Shown one piece after another: positions 35,292 to 44,481 of a DNA stretch of 64,000 nucleotides. The first letter of the stretch is position 1. Every line of letters starts with the position of its first letter. The notes beneath the pieces were generated by a model, which was not told where the DNA came from, made no database searches, and saw only the letters and a list, made by a program, of their open reading frames with translations. The translations under genes were made by a program, and so were the position numbers. This stretch comes from Candidatus Helarchaeota archaeon (GTDB lineage Archaea; Asgardarchaeota; Lokiarchaeia; Helarchaeales; RDOG01). Location: the NCBI GenBank assembly GCA_019058315.1, contig JAHPZH010000004.1, positions 1 through 64,000 on the forward strand. The letters are read 5' to 3'.

Positions 35292-36131
35292 ATGGTTGTT
35301 CTTCTTAGTGATTTTATTTGGCTTTCCGGAGTAATATTGTTTATTGCTTTTATTAGTATTTTAATTCTTTTCTCAATTTATTTTATTAAAAAAGCTCGTA
35401 AAACTTCCCTTGAAATGGAACGAAGAGATATTTATGGATATTGTATTGCGCTTTTTTATTTAATTATAGGTATTACATACTTTATTCGCCTCTATTTTAT
35501 GTTCTATTTACCCCCAGATCAGATATTATTCGTTTTTAATCTTGTTTCTACTGCGCGTCTAGACCCTGGAATTCGATTATTTTGGCAAATTCATATGTCA
35601 ATCGCGTTCTTAGGAATTAGTATTCTTATGATTGGAGTCGAAACCCAAGTATATACAAAATTTCATTATATAATATCCGCAATAACCTTGATCTTTACCC
35701 CCATTTTAGTCCTAGTTCCATATGATTTATCCCATGCTCTATATCTCCTTCCAATGGGAACTCCAATCGTCATTATAATAATCTATATCTATGTTGGATT
35801 TCAAAATCCTGGTTCAATTCGAAAAAATTCATCTGCAATAGTAATAGGATGGTTAATTTTTATATTAGGTATTTTTTTAAACTCAACAACTATGAGAAAT
35901 ACATTTAATCTTGGAACTTTTACAACCTTTAAGTTTGGAAATTTTTCTACTGATCCTTATGGAACAATGGCAATTTTGTATTCTCAATTTGAGCTTAATG
36001 GTGTGATATTCTATGTTTTCAATATATTAAATTCTGAATATACAGCAATTGTTCCCGTAATACTTGCTCCGATTTCTCTTATAACCGGATTCTTAATTCA
36101 AGCTGCAGGTTATTCCCGGAAGTTTGATTAA
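35292..36131 (+). CDS. Seven-helix-type membrane protein of unknown function
   Basis: These 279 residues contain about seven transmembrane segments, beginning FIWLSGVILFIAFISILILF and ending IVPVILAPISLITGFLIQAA. No lysine in the last helix marks a rhodopsin, and no transporter motif is visible. The 287-bp gap before it, shared with the divergent GTPase gene, is AT-rich and likely holds both promoters. Proximity to the GTPase cluster is noted without a functional claim. Confidence 0.65.
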   Translation: MVVLLSDFIWLSGVILFIAFISILILFSIYFIKKARKTSLEMERRDIYGYCIALFYLIIGITYFIRLYFMFYLPPDQILFVFNLVSTARLDPGIRLFWQIHMSIAFLGISILMIGVETQVYTKFHYIISAITLIFTPILVLVPYDLSHALYLLPMGTPIVIIIIYIYVGFQNPGSIRKNSSAIVIGWLIFILGIFLNSTTMRNTFNLGTFTTFKFGNFSTDPYGTMAILYSQFELNGVIFYVFNILNSEYTAIVPVILAPISLITGFLIQAAGYSRKFD

Positions 36132-36175
36132 TATCTATTTAATCCAATTTAATTTGATATAAAAACAAATTTAGG

Positions 36176-37561
36176 CTATATTAACGACTTTCCAACCATA
36201 GGTTCAATTTTTTCTCCTAAAAATTTTAAGATTGTTGGTGTTATATCAGAAGTTTTTGCAAATGGTATCTCTTTTTTCCCCAATCCTTTTCCAGAAATTA
36301 TTAAAGGCACATTCATAGTGTTTCTGTGGCAAACATCATGAGAAAATAAATGATGGTAAACCGTTTTTGCATCAGTAACTGCAACTATATCATGTGAACG
36401 TTTGTTAATATTAAGAAAACGAGGAAGCTGATCGACGATTATGGGATTATCAATATGATATGTATGCTCGAGCCATTCGTCAATTGAATGAAATTGTCCA
36501 TCCAAGAGCTTGCTTGCCTTCGGATCTTTTTCATAACCAAATAAATCATTTTTTTCAAATGAATATTTTGTCTTTCCGTTATTATATTCTATAATTCCTT
36601 CTCCATTATGACTTTTTAATTGAATAATCCCTTTGTCTTTCCTACAATCTCCATCACGATAATAAATTTGCTGAACGCCATCAAGGTTCAAAATAGTTTC
36701 AAAGAGATTTACTTTTTTGGGTCCATATTTAGTCATCTTTTCGTAAGAAGCTCTTTGTCGCCAATCATTTTCTTCCTTGAAATTAAAAAATCCGACGCCT
36801 CCAAATTCTCCCCAATAATCCTTGTTGCGAATTAAACCAAATTTTTCAAGGGAGCTATTTAGATCTCTTTATACATTGGCACTATAATTTCCATGATCTG
36901 AAGTAATAACAAAAAGTGTATCATCAAAATAATTATTTTCTTCTAATTTCTTAATTATTCGACCTATTTGTCTATCTACCTTTCTTAAACTTTTAAGATA
37001 AACATCAGATTCGGAACCATATTCATGTAAAATCACATCACTATCGAAATACCAAGCTGCAGTAAATTTCGGAGCTTCATTAACTTCAAAAAATTCTTTA
37101 GGGTATAAAAAACCTTTAATTACTGCTTTATCCAAAGATGTTAAAAACTCTTGACGATTAAACCCATAATCTCTAGTTGCACCACGAAAGATGAATTCAA
37201 ATGCAGAAAAAGTGTTTCCATCTACTTTTTCATATATAGTTTTAACGTCCTTATTCAGATGGTCATTAATTTCTAAGCCAATAATACCTTTTGTATAATC
37301 AATTTCTGTTAATTCAGCATAATTTCTATCTACCCATTTGAGCAATGGGACTTCGTAACTATCTGGATATTGCCCTGTTAAAATAGTAGTGTGTGATGGG
37401 ACAGTAATTGCTGGAAATGTGCAGATACAATTTTTACAATAAAGCCCATCAGCTAAATATTTAGAGATATTTTTCAAATATCCCTTTTCAACTAAATCAA
37501 AGAATTGGTCTGCTCTTACATCATCAATAATTAATAAAATTGCATGATTAAATGTTTTCAT
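36176..37561 (-). pseudogene. Type I phosphodiesterase/pyrophosphatase interrupted by one in-frame stop
   Basis: Two open segments, 36869-37561 (230 residues) and 36176-36736, belong to one alkaline-phosphatase-superfamily gene. The first has the metal-site LIIDDVRAD, the nucleophile region AITVPSHTTILTG and SDHGN. Translating across the gap in the same frame gives a TAA at 36869-36871, then 44 further sense codons (RDLNSSLEKFGLIRNKDYWG...) leading into MTKYGPKK without any shift. The single stop therefore breaks an otherwise intact 461-residue protein. Possible explanations are a nonsense mutation, a sequencing error or readthrough; TAA is not the pyrrolysine codon. Confidence 0.85.
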
Positions 37562-37588
37562 TTTTAGTCCTTAAAATTATTTCTTTAT

Positions 37589-39016
37589 CTAAGTATTTTT
37601 ATCTAGGTATTTTCTATATTCTAACATCGCTTTAATGCACCTAACAGCTTGTTGCATCGACGAAATCACGGGAATATTAAAAGCTTCGCCCGCGCTGCGT
37701 ACTACGCTAGTTAAAAGGGGGCTTGCGAATGTGCTAATAATCTTCGGTTTATCCAATCCAAATTTAGCGATTTGTTTTGTATACATTTTAAACATCTCTC
37801 TTGATATAGATAGAGGATCTTCTTCTGATACGTTTAAAACTTGTTCTGGTATAACTATAATCTGGACTAAAGCATCCACATTTTCATCTTCTAAAACTTG
37901 TTTTATACTAAATGTCATTAATTCGGGTCCAGCTGGTCCTATATCTACTGGATTCCTTAATGCTGAAACCCAATTAAATTTAGGATACGCTTTTTTTTCT
38001 AATTTTTCAATAGTATCATCTGATAATTTTGCTAACTTTAATCCCACCCTTGAAATTTCATCACAGGTCAGAATTCCTAGACTACCGCTTGTTGTAATAA
38101 CCGCAATTCTTTCTCCTTTTGGTAATGGTTGAGCGGCAAAAACTCGTGCAAAATCAAATAATTGATAAAAATTTTCTGCACGTATTACTCCAATTTGTTT
38201 AAATAGAGCATCATAAACAATATCATTTCCAGCAATACTTCCAGTATGGCTTAATGCTGCTTTGGACCCGATATCAGATCTACCATTTTTTACAACAATA
38301 ATAGGTTTCTTTTTAGAGACTCTACTTAGAATATTTCTAAATCTAGTTTCATTTCCTATTTTAACACCCTCTAAATAGACTGCTATTACTTTTGTTCTCT
38401 CATCAGTCTCCAGATATTCTATAACATCTATTTCATCGACATCAACTTTGTTCCCTAAGGTGATGACTTTATTAAAGCCGAATCCATTCCCTCTTGCCCA
38501 ATCTATTACAATATTTCCTAATACACCACTTTGAGCAATAATAGAAATATTACCTGTTTTCGCATTAGATAAATCTGAACCAGAAGTACAGAATTTTGTA
38601 TATACATCCGTAACTCCTACACAATTGGGACCTATAATTCTAACACCAGTGTCTTTAGCAATTTTTGAAATTTTATTTTGAAGCTGTGTCTCTTCTTCAC
38701 GTCCAGTTTCTGAAAAACCAGCAGATTCTATTATTATTCCCTTTACTCCTTTTTCGATGCTCTCTAAAACAACTTGAAGAACATTTTTCATAGGTACTAA
38801 TACTAAAGAAAGTTCCACATCATCAGGAATGTCTTTAACATTTTTATATGCTTTTTGCCCGAGAATCGTTTCTTTTTTAATGTGAACTGGAAATATTTTA
38901 AATTTTCCGGATTTTATTAAATAATTAGTCTGAAAATACCCAAATTTCGGAGTATCTGTGGCTCCAATAATGGCGACGGATTTGGGGTCGAAAAAATAAC
39001 TTAAATCACTTGTCAA
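37589..39016 (-). CDS. acdA: ADP-forming acyl-CoA synthetase, alpha subunit
   Basis: Catalyses acyl-CoA + ADP + Pi to acid + CoA + ATP, the archaeal route to ATP from acetyl-CoA or other acyl-CoAs. The 475-residue alpha subunit shows the CoA-binding Rossmann start (FFDPKSVAIIGATDTPKFG), GPNCVGV, and the phosphohistidine motif LSHTGS. No beta subunit (ATP-grasp) lies in the window, so it must be encoded elsewhere. The start is TTG at 39016, probably leaderless. It lies 27 bp upstream of the broken phosphodiesterase gene on the same strand. Confidence 0.92.
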   Translation of the reverse strand: MTSDLSYFFDPKSVAIIGATDTPKFGYFQTNYLIKSGKFKIFPVHIKKETILGQKAYKNVKDIPDDVELSLVLVPMKNVLQVVLESIEKGVKGIIIESAGFSETGREEETQLQNKISKIAKDTGVRIIGPNCVGVTDVYTKFCTSGSDLSNAKTGNISIIAQSGVLGNIVIDWARGNGFGFNKVITLGNKVDVDEIDVIEYLETDERTKVIAVYLEGVKIGNETRFRNILSRVSKKKPIIVVKNGRSDIGSKAALSHTGSIAGNDIVYDALFKQIGVIRAENFYQLFDFARVFAAQPLPKGERIAVITTSGSLGILTCDEISRVGLKLAKLSDDTIEKLEKKAYPKFNWVSALRNPVDIGPAGPELMTFSIKQVLEDENVDALVQIIVIPEQVLNVSEEDPLSISREMFKMYTKQIAKFGLDKPKIISTFASPLLTSVVRSAGEAFNIPVISSMQQAVRCIKAMLEYRKYLDKNT

Positions 39017-39127
39017 TTTTATCTATATACTCTTCATTATTTTTCTTATAAAATTTAGGACATCAAATTTTTCAACAAATTTATAATAATCAGTAAGTAG
39101 AAATTTAATAAATTTGGAGTGAAAAAG

Positions 39128-39970
39128 ATGGAACTAAATACTTTTCAATGGTGGATTATACTGAATTATATCTTTAAATATCCACCTGAATTCGAACAAA
39201 AGTTCTTTTGGTTCATTAAAATAACTCCTGGAATGAATGTAGACATTGGTACAATGCTCTTAACCGAAATTTTGGTATATATTGCTACAATCTTTACTTT
39301 TTATCATAGCTATAAAAAATATGGGTTTTGGAAATCATTTTTATTCCTTTCCGGGTCCTTCGTATACACCGGTCTTGAAGAAACCATTTGGGTTTATGTT
39401 GGTTTTCAAGGAAGTTGGGGAATTCCGGCATTTCTAACGGGAACTATCTATCCCCCAACATATTATTGGAATTATTATAAAGCTCTAACATGGTTCTTAG
39501 CAATTCCAGTTAATGCTTGCTTTGGTTGGTATTTTATCGCTTACGGAACCGTATATCTTGTCGAGACAGTTATTCCTAAATGGGATGTTAACACAAATAG
39601 TGGTCTTTTTAAGATATCATTGGTTGCTGGGTTATTAGCAATGAATATGGATTTGTTTATAGATCCAATTATGGTGCGTAATGAGTCTTGGTATTGGTTA
39701 ACTTCATTAGAGCAAAATTTGTACGTTTTTGGTATTCCGGTATTTAACTTCGTTGGTTGGTTTCTCTTAATATTTTTCTTCTCGTTATATTGGAATAAGT
39801 TAGTATCTTATGAAGAAAAATGGGGCCGAAAGAAGACAATTTTGGTTTTCTATGTTGGACTTGTAGGGTTGCTTTTTGCTACAATTTACTTAATTTTAAT
39901 AATTGCAGCAACACTGATTCCACTATATGGAATTAATTTATCAATACCAGGAGCAGGAGGACTTATTTAG
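39128..39970 (+). CDS. CruF-like carotenoid hydratase (DUF422 family membrane protein)
   Basis: A membrane protein of about 280 residues with seven or eight spans. The segment MDLFIDPIMVRNESWYW followed by FGIPVFNFVGWF matches the DxxxDP...W...GxPxxNFxGW signature of CruF/bisanhydrobacterioruberin hydratase-type proteins, which hydrate carotenoid ends. I chose the ATG at 39128, six bases after GGAGTG, over the GTG at 39119. A CrtI-like oxidoreductase follows two genes later, in keeping with carotenoid synthesis. The exact product is unknown. Confidence 0.75.
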   Translation: MELNTFQWWIILNYIFKYPPEFEQKFFWFIKITPGMNVDIGTMLLTEILVYIATIFTFYHSYKKYGFWKSFLFLSGSFVYTGLEETIWVYVGFQGSWGIPAFLTGTIYPPTYYWNYYKALTWFLAIPVNACFGWYFIAYGTVYLVETVIPKWDVNTNSGLFKISLVAGLLAMNMDLFIDPIMVRNESWYWLTSLEQNLYVFGIPVFNFVGWFLLIFFFSLYWNKLVSYEEKWGRKKTILVFYVGLVGLLFATIYLILIIAATLIPLYGINLSIPGAGGLI

Positions 39971-39981
39971 GAGGTTCAAAA

Positions 39982-40215
39982 ATGAATAGAAAATATTTGC
40001 CAATAATTAGTTTGCTATTATTTTGGATTCCAGTAGTCTTATTAAGTGGAGTTGTCGGAGGCATAGGCATGATAAATATTCATGGTTTTTTCAGAGGAGA
40101 AGTTTCAGGTGTCACCCCTTTAGATTCAAATCAAAGTCTATTTTTACTGTTGACCCAAATACCATTCTTAATCTTTGTTATATTTGCATTTAGAAAAATT
40201 AAAAACGAAGATTAA
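39982..40215 (+). CDS. Small two-span membrane protein
   Basis: A 77-residue protein with two membrane helices (IISLLLFWIPVVLLSGVVGG and LFLLLTQIPFLIFVIFAF). GGAGGT stands before its ATG, partly within the end of the CruF-like gene, so the two genes form an operon. It may assist the carotenoid enzyme, but nothing in its sequence says so. Confidence 0.7.
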   Translation: MNRKYLPIISLLLFWIPVVLLSGVVGGIGMINIHGFFRGEVSGVTPLDSNQSLFLLLTQIPFLIFVIFAFRKIKNED

Positions 40216-40322
40216 TAATATTTTCAATTTTTTTTATTTCTTTTTTTTAAAATATCGTACTTTTACTGATTACACTTTAAAATGAATTCAATAAGATATT
40301 CATAAAAAGGAGAAGATGACTG

Positions 40323-41735
40323 ATGTCTGAAAAATTTGATGCATTAATAGTTGGTGGTGGTGTAGGAGGTTGCGCAATAGGAGCACTCCTTGCCTATAAT
40401 GGTTATAAAGTGAAACTTTTTGATAAAAATAAAATAATCGGTGGGAGATGTACAACCTACGATTATAAAGGATTCAAGCTGGATTTGGGAGTCCATCTAT
40501 TTGGAGTAGGTCCAAACGGTTATCTGGGTGATGTATTAAAGCGTATTGAAATGCCAGATGCGATTAAATGGGTTCTTTCTAAGGATCCAAGACCTTTGAT
40601 GAATTATTGTGGTGAAGAATTAATTTATTCCAGAAAGGCTATGAGTCAAATTGCTGAAAAATATGCACCCGGAGAATTTGATAAGGCTATGAAATTCTTT
40701 GCAGATTGTCTTTCAATACGAAAAAAGCAAATCAGAGAACTGTATTACACACCCTTTAATGAATTTTTAAATCAATACACTACAAATAAAATTATTCATA
40801 CACTACTTTCTGGAATTGTGGGACAATATTTTTGCGTTTTGCCTGAAAAAGCTTCTGCTGGAGAATTCATTAGATGTTTTCGACAAGTAGCCTCATCACG
40901 CTCCTCTGCTTATCCAATTGGTGGTTGTATTGCTATTCCTCAAGCTTATGTTGATGGGATTAAAAAATATGGGGGAGAAGTTCAATTAGATGCAAAAATT
41001 AAAAAAATTCATGTAGAAGATGATAGGGCTACAGGAATAGAATTGGAAGATGGATCAACATATGAATCAGATATAATCATTAGTAATGCTGATATTCAAA
41101 ATACAGTTTCAAATTTGGTTGGAGAGAAATATTTTCCATCAGATTATGTTGAGCGAGTAAAGAATTTAACCTATGCTCAATATTGTTTAAGTATCAAGGT
41201 TGCATTAGATGAAAAGGTGACCGACCAGAAATTAATACTATACTTACCGTATGAATATAGTGAAATTGACAGAACTACAGGAGTATTTGCTGGTGAAATA
41301 CCTGATAAAGTGGGAGGTATGATAACATCTCCAACTAATTATGATTCTAATTTGGCACCTCCAGGAAAACAATCAATTTTCTTTGGAACTGGGTGTTTAC
41401 CAGGAGAAACAATGGAACAATACAAAAAAATTGGGGAAAAATGTCTAGAGTCCTTAAAAACCGTTTTTCCTACTATAGAAGATCACATTGAATGGTATAA
41501 AACAGATACTCCCACTTTAGTTGAAAGCTATGCTGGTGAATATGGGAACATTATCGGAGTTGGTCAGACTGTAGATCAAATACATGAACGAAGACCATCT
41601 CAAATTACACCCATAAAAGGTTTATATATAGTAGGTGCAGAGGCAGGTGGTCATGGAATTGGTGCTGAATTAGCTGCAAATAGTGCAATTGAATTGGTTG
41701 ATATTCTTCTTGAAAAGACTATCCCGGCAAAATAA
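40323..41735 (+). CDS. CrtI-type FAD-dependent carotenoid desaturase/isomerase-like oxidoreductase
   Basis: A 470-residue flavoprotein. The FAD-binding GGGVGGCAIGALLAYNGYKV lies at residues 11-30, a second glycine-rich segment GGRCTTY follows, and the C-terminal signature GLYIVGAEAGGHGIGAELA closes the FAD domain, as in phytoene desaturase and CrtISO proteins. A site reaction cannot be fixed: desaturation, isomerisation or retinoid-type saturation are all possible. GGAGAAGATGA precedes the ATG. Placement beside the CruF-like gene supports carotenoid metabolism. Confidence 0.8.
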   Translation: MSEKFDALIVGGGVGGCAIGALLAYNGYKVKLFDKNKIIGGRCTTYDYKGFKLDLGVHLFGVGPNGYLGDVLKRIEMPDAIKWVLSKDPRPLMNYCGEELIYSRKAMSQIAEKYAPGEFDKAMKFFADCLSIRKKQIRELYYTPFNEFLNQYTTNKIIHTLLSGIVGQYFCVLPEKASAGEFIRCFRQVASSRSSAYPIGGCIAIPQAYVDGIKKYGGEVQLDAKIKKIHVEDDRATGIELEDGSTYESDIIISNADIQNTVSNLVGEKYFPSDYVERVKNLTYAQYCLSIKVALDEKVTDQKLILYLPYEYSEIDRTTGVFAGEIPDKVGGMITSPTNYDSNLAPPGKQSIFFGTGCLPGETMEQYKKIGEKCLESLKTVFPTIEDHIEWYKTDTPTLVESYAGEYGNIIGVGQTVDQIHERRPSQITPIKGLYIVGAEAGGHGIGAELAANSAIELVDILLEKTIPAK

Positions 41736-41847
41736 AAATTTTAAAATACCAAAGTAATTCTAAAATAGCTGATATAAATTAGGTTTAAAAAAGATTTAAA
41801 AAAATAGAATAAACACAGAATATAAAAAAAAGGGGGTTATTTTCCGT

Positions 41848-42846
41848 TTATTTCTTCCATTCGTTGCCGCAATTCATACATTTGAACTTTGTTGCGTAGA
41901 CGGGAGCACCAGCAGCCATATAGAGGATTTTAGTTCTATCCTTTTCTTGTTTAAGTCTTTTTGATCCACATCTTGGACATGCATAAATTCCAGAAGCACC
42001 CCAAGGCACTGTGGTTGTTACTGTCTTTCCCGAAGCTTCTGCTTCAGCAATTTCTTCCGCAGTAGGTTCTGGTGGTCGCAACTGTTCTAATTCTTGTTCG
42101 AGTTCACCAATTCTGTTATCTGCTTCTTCTAATTTTGAATTCAATTCAGAAATTGTGTTATCTCGTTCACTTAATTGCTCAGTCATATTTTCTAGAGAAG
42201 CAAGTTTTGATTCAAGTTCAGATATTGTACTATCTTTTTCTTCAACAGCACTTGAGAGACCTTCAGATTGTCCAGCAAGTTTTTCTAATTCTGTAACTCT
42301 GGTTTCAGCAATTTCAAGTTTCTTAGCTTTTTCTTCAAGATCACTTATCTTAGTTTCCAATTCAGTAATCTTTCCGTCTTTATCTGCTAGACCTTCTGCT
42401 GATTTAGTATTTGCTTCTTCTAATTTCGAGTTTATGTCAGAGAGTTCTTGTTCTTTTTCACTAATTAATTTAGAAAGATTTTCACTATCTGCTTCTAAAG
42501 AGGTGACTTCGCTTTCTTTTGCTTTTAAATTTTCTTCAGTAGTGGCTAATTTACCTTTAACTTCCTCTAACTCGTCTCTTATATTGTTCAGAAGATTTTT
42601 AGTAGAACCAAGGTCTTCTTCAAGACCTTTATTTTTATTGATTTTATCTTCCAATTCTGTGTTTAAGGTTTCAATTCGTAATTCAGCTGAGCTTAATTTG
42701 GATTCTGTTTGCTCTTTCTCACCTTTGGTTTTTTCAAGTTCTGCTTCTAAAGTTTCTATTCTTTTTCTTGTATCCAATAAATATTGACCTACAACTTTTA
42801 CAGCTTTATCTGGCTTTTCTTCAACTTTTGCCCATTCAATTGCCAT
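41848..42846 (-). CDS. Long coiled-coil protein with C-terminal zinc ribbon
   Basis: Residues 15-255 form an almost unbroken heptad coiled coil rich in E, L, K and S. A short PPEPTAEE linker follows, then a TFIIS-like zinc ribbon (YACPRCGSKRL ... FKCMNCGNEWKK). The zinc ribbon resembles those binding nucleic acid or RNA polymerase. GAGGT precedes the ATG. Such SMC/tropomyosin-like small proteins may be scaffolds. No orthologue is recognised by eye. Confidence 0.7.
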   Translation of the reverse strand: MAIEWAKVEEKPDKAVKVVGQYLLDTRKRIETLEAELEKTKGEKEQTESKLSSAELRIETLNTELEDKINKNKGLEEDLGSTKNLLNNIRDELEEVKGKLATTEENLKAKESEVTSLEADSENLSKLISEKEQELSDINSKLEEANTKSAEGLADKDGKITELETKISDLEEKAKKLEIAETRVTELEKLAGQSEGLSSAVEEKDSTISELESKLASLENMTEQLSERDNTISELNSKLEEADNRIGELEQELEQLRPPEPTAEEIAEAEASGKTVTTTVPWGASGIYACPRCGSKRLKQEKDRTKILYMAAGAPVYATKFKCMNCGNEWKK

Positions 42847-43137
42847 GCTTCAATACCTCATTTATCATAATTAAATTTTATATTAATATCAAATGAGACT
42901 TATCATACTATTTGGTTTTACAATATTTATAACTTGACAAAAATATTTCGAAAAAATATCATAAATTTTTACTCTAGTAATTTCAAATTTTGGGTAATTA
43001 ATAGTAAAAACAAATTGATTTTCATATAAAAAATAAAATTTTATTATTTTTTTTTATTCATATGAAATTAAATTAACATTTACTAAAAATAAAATAGAAA
43101 AAGAATTAAGAAACTAAAAAAAATGGGAAAATTTTAG

Positions 43138-44472
43138 TTATTTTTCTTTGGTCATATCAATTACACGATCTATTTTATGAAAAATGACTGGTAGTTCGCC
43201 TAATGTAACGAATTCAATTTTTGTTTTTACTCCAAATTCATTTTCTATTCCCTTTTCAAGTCTATGTCTTAATTCCTCAGTATCTTTTGTAGAAGTAGGG
43301 TCATATGTCGTTTTAATCCAGAGTTGATCTAATTCCCCTTTCTTATCTATAACAAATGAGAATTGACTTGTGTACATTTCAGGTATAGTCTTAAAATATT
43401 CTTCAATATCAAATGGGGTGATATGCTTCTGTTTTGCTCCTTTTACAGTTAATAGATATTTTCTTCTCGTGATTTGCCAAGCCCGTCCATGGGTTCTCCC
43501 ACAATCACATTTTTCAACCTCAATTTTGCCAATGTCATCTGTAGCAAATCTAACTAATGGCATAGCTTCATGAATTAACCCAGTCAAAGTCAACTCGCCT
43601 AATTCACCAGGACCGATTCGTTCACCTGTATTAGCGTCTAAAACTTCTGTATAAATCATATCTTCCCACCAATGGAGACCATTCATAGCTTGACACTCAT
43701 TTAAAACCCACCATAGATCTCCGAGTCCGCCATGACTATAATGTGCCCCTCCTAACTCATCTATAAAATGTTTCCTTAGTTTAGGGGTCATAATATCGCC
43801 GGTATGTGTTGTAATTCTATCAGCCATATAATCTTTTGGGTCTATTCCTCTATCTTTTAGTATTTGTTCGAGCGCCAAGCTTGCATCAACGGCTGAATAT
43901 GAATAAGATGTTGTCTCTCTCTTAAAAAAATCGATGGCATCAATCATTCGGCCAACATCTAATGGACTTGGAAAACCTGTGCCCCAACGCTTTAGACCTA
44001 ATAAATCAAATGCTCTATTTAGCCCTACTATATATGCATGCCAAGGGATAGTTAAGAGTGATGTGGTCATACCTGGACGAACACCAATTCCCCAAAGGTG
44101 TCTACAGAACATTTCAGTAATATTTTTAATATCTGTATTTGTAAATCCTATATAGGTGCTATCTCCCGAAGTTCCTGTTGAAATTCGATTCTCTATGGAA
44201 ATTTTCTCTTCTACACAAAGTGTCTGGCCCCAAGGATCGCCAGTCCTATTCCTATTTTCTCTAATTTGATCTTTGTTATTTATTGGGAATTTTATTAGAT
44301 CATCAAAATTACGAATATCGGCTGGTTTAAGAGAAGCTTCTTCCATTATTTTATGATAATAAGGAGAACGGTTATAGATTCTATTTATTTGTGCCCTTAA
44401 TAGTCTTTCTTGAATTTCAATAAGTTCTTTTTTAGGAAGTTGTTCAATTCGGGGGTTCCAAAACTCAACCAT
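43138..44472 (-). CDS. PaaK-like adenylate-forming ligase (phenylacetate-CoA/F390 synthetase family)
   Basis: About 444 residues. The ATP-binding loop STGTSGDSTYIGF, the ATP/AMP motif LVRFATDDIG, and CDCGRTHGR are characteristic of phenylacetate-CoA ligase and coenzyme F390 synthetase relatives. A C-terminal AMP-binding domain follows (KHITPFDIEEYFK). It would adenylate a carboxylate or nucleotide-like substrate and perhaps form a thioester; the substrate is unknown. GGTGA lies six bases before the ATG at 44472. It is directly downstream of a degenerate paralogue, with which it may form a complex. Confidence 0.82.
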   Translation of the reverse strand: MVEFWNPRIEQLPKKELIEIQERLLRAQINRIYNRSPYYHKIMEEASLKPADIRNFDDLIKFPINNKDQIRENRNRTGDPWGQTLCVEEKISIENRISTGTSGDSTYIGFTNTDIKNITEMFCRHLWGIGVRPGMTTSLLTIPWHAYIVGLNRAFDLLGLKRWGTGFPSPLDVGRMIDAIDFFKRETTSYSYSAVDASLALEQILKDRGIDPKDYMADRITTHTGDIMTPKLRKHFIDELGGAHYSHGGLGDLWWVLNECQAMNGLHWWEDMIYTEVLDANTGERIGPGELGELTLTGLIHEAMPLVRFATDDIGKIEVEKCDCGRTHGRAWQITRRKYLLTVKGAKQKHITPFDIEEYFKTIPEMYTSQFSFVIDKKGELDQLWIKTTYDPTSTKDTEELRHRLEKGIENEFGVKTKIEFVTLGELPVIFHKIDRVIDMTKEK

Positions 44473-44481
44473 TCTCATCAC

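Noticed and set aside
35292..36131. Possible heliorhodopsin or rhodopsin
   Set aside because: The last helix lacks the retinal-binding lysine motif, although a seven-helix layout and carotenoid genes nearby made it worth a look.
37635..38132. 165-codon plus-strand ORF opposite acdA
   Set aside because: A shadow of the conserved acyl-CoA synthetase alpha subunit.
42011..42787. Long plus-strand ORF (258 codons) opposite the coiled-coil gene
   Set aside because: It is the antisense shadow of a repetitive Glu/Leu coiled coil, giving a Ser/Phe/Leu-rich translation with no fold, and the coiled-coil gene has a good start site.
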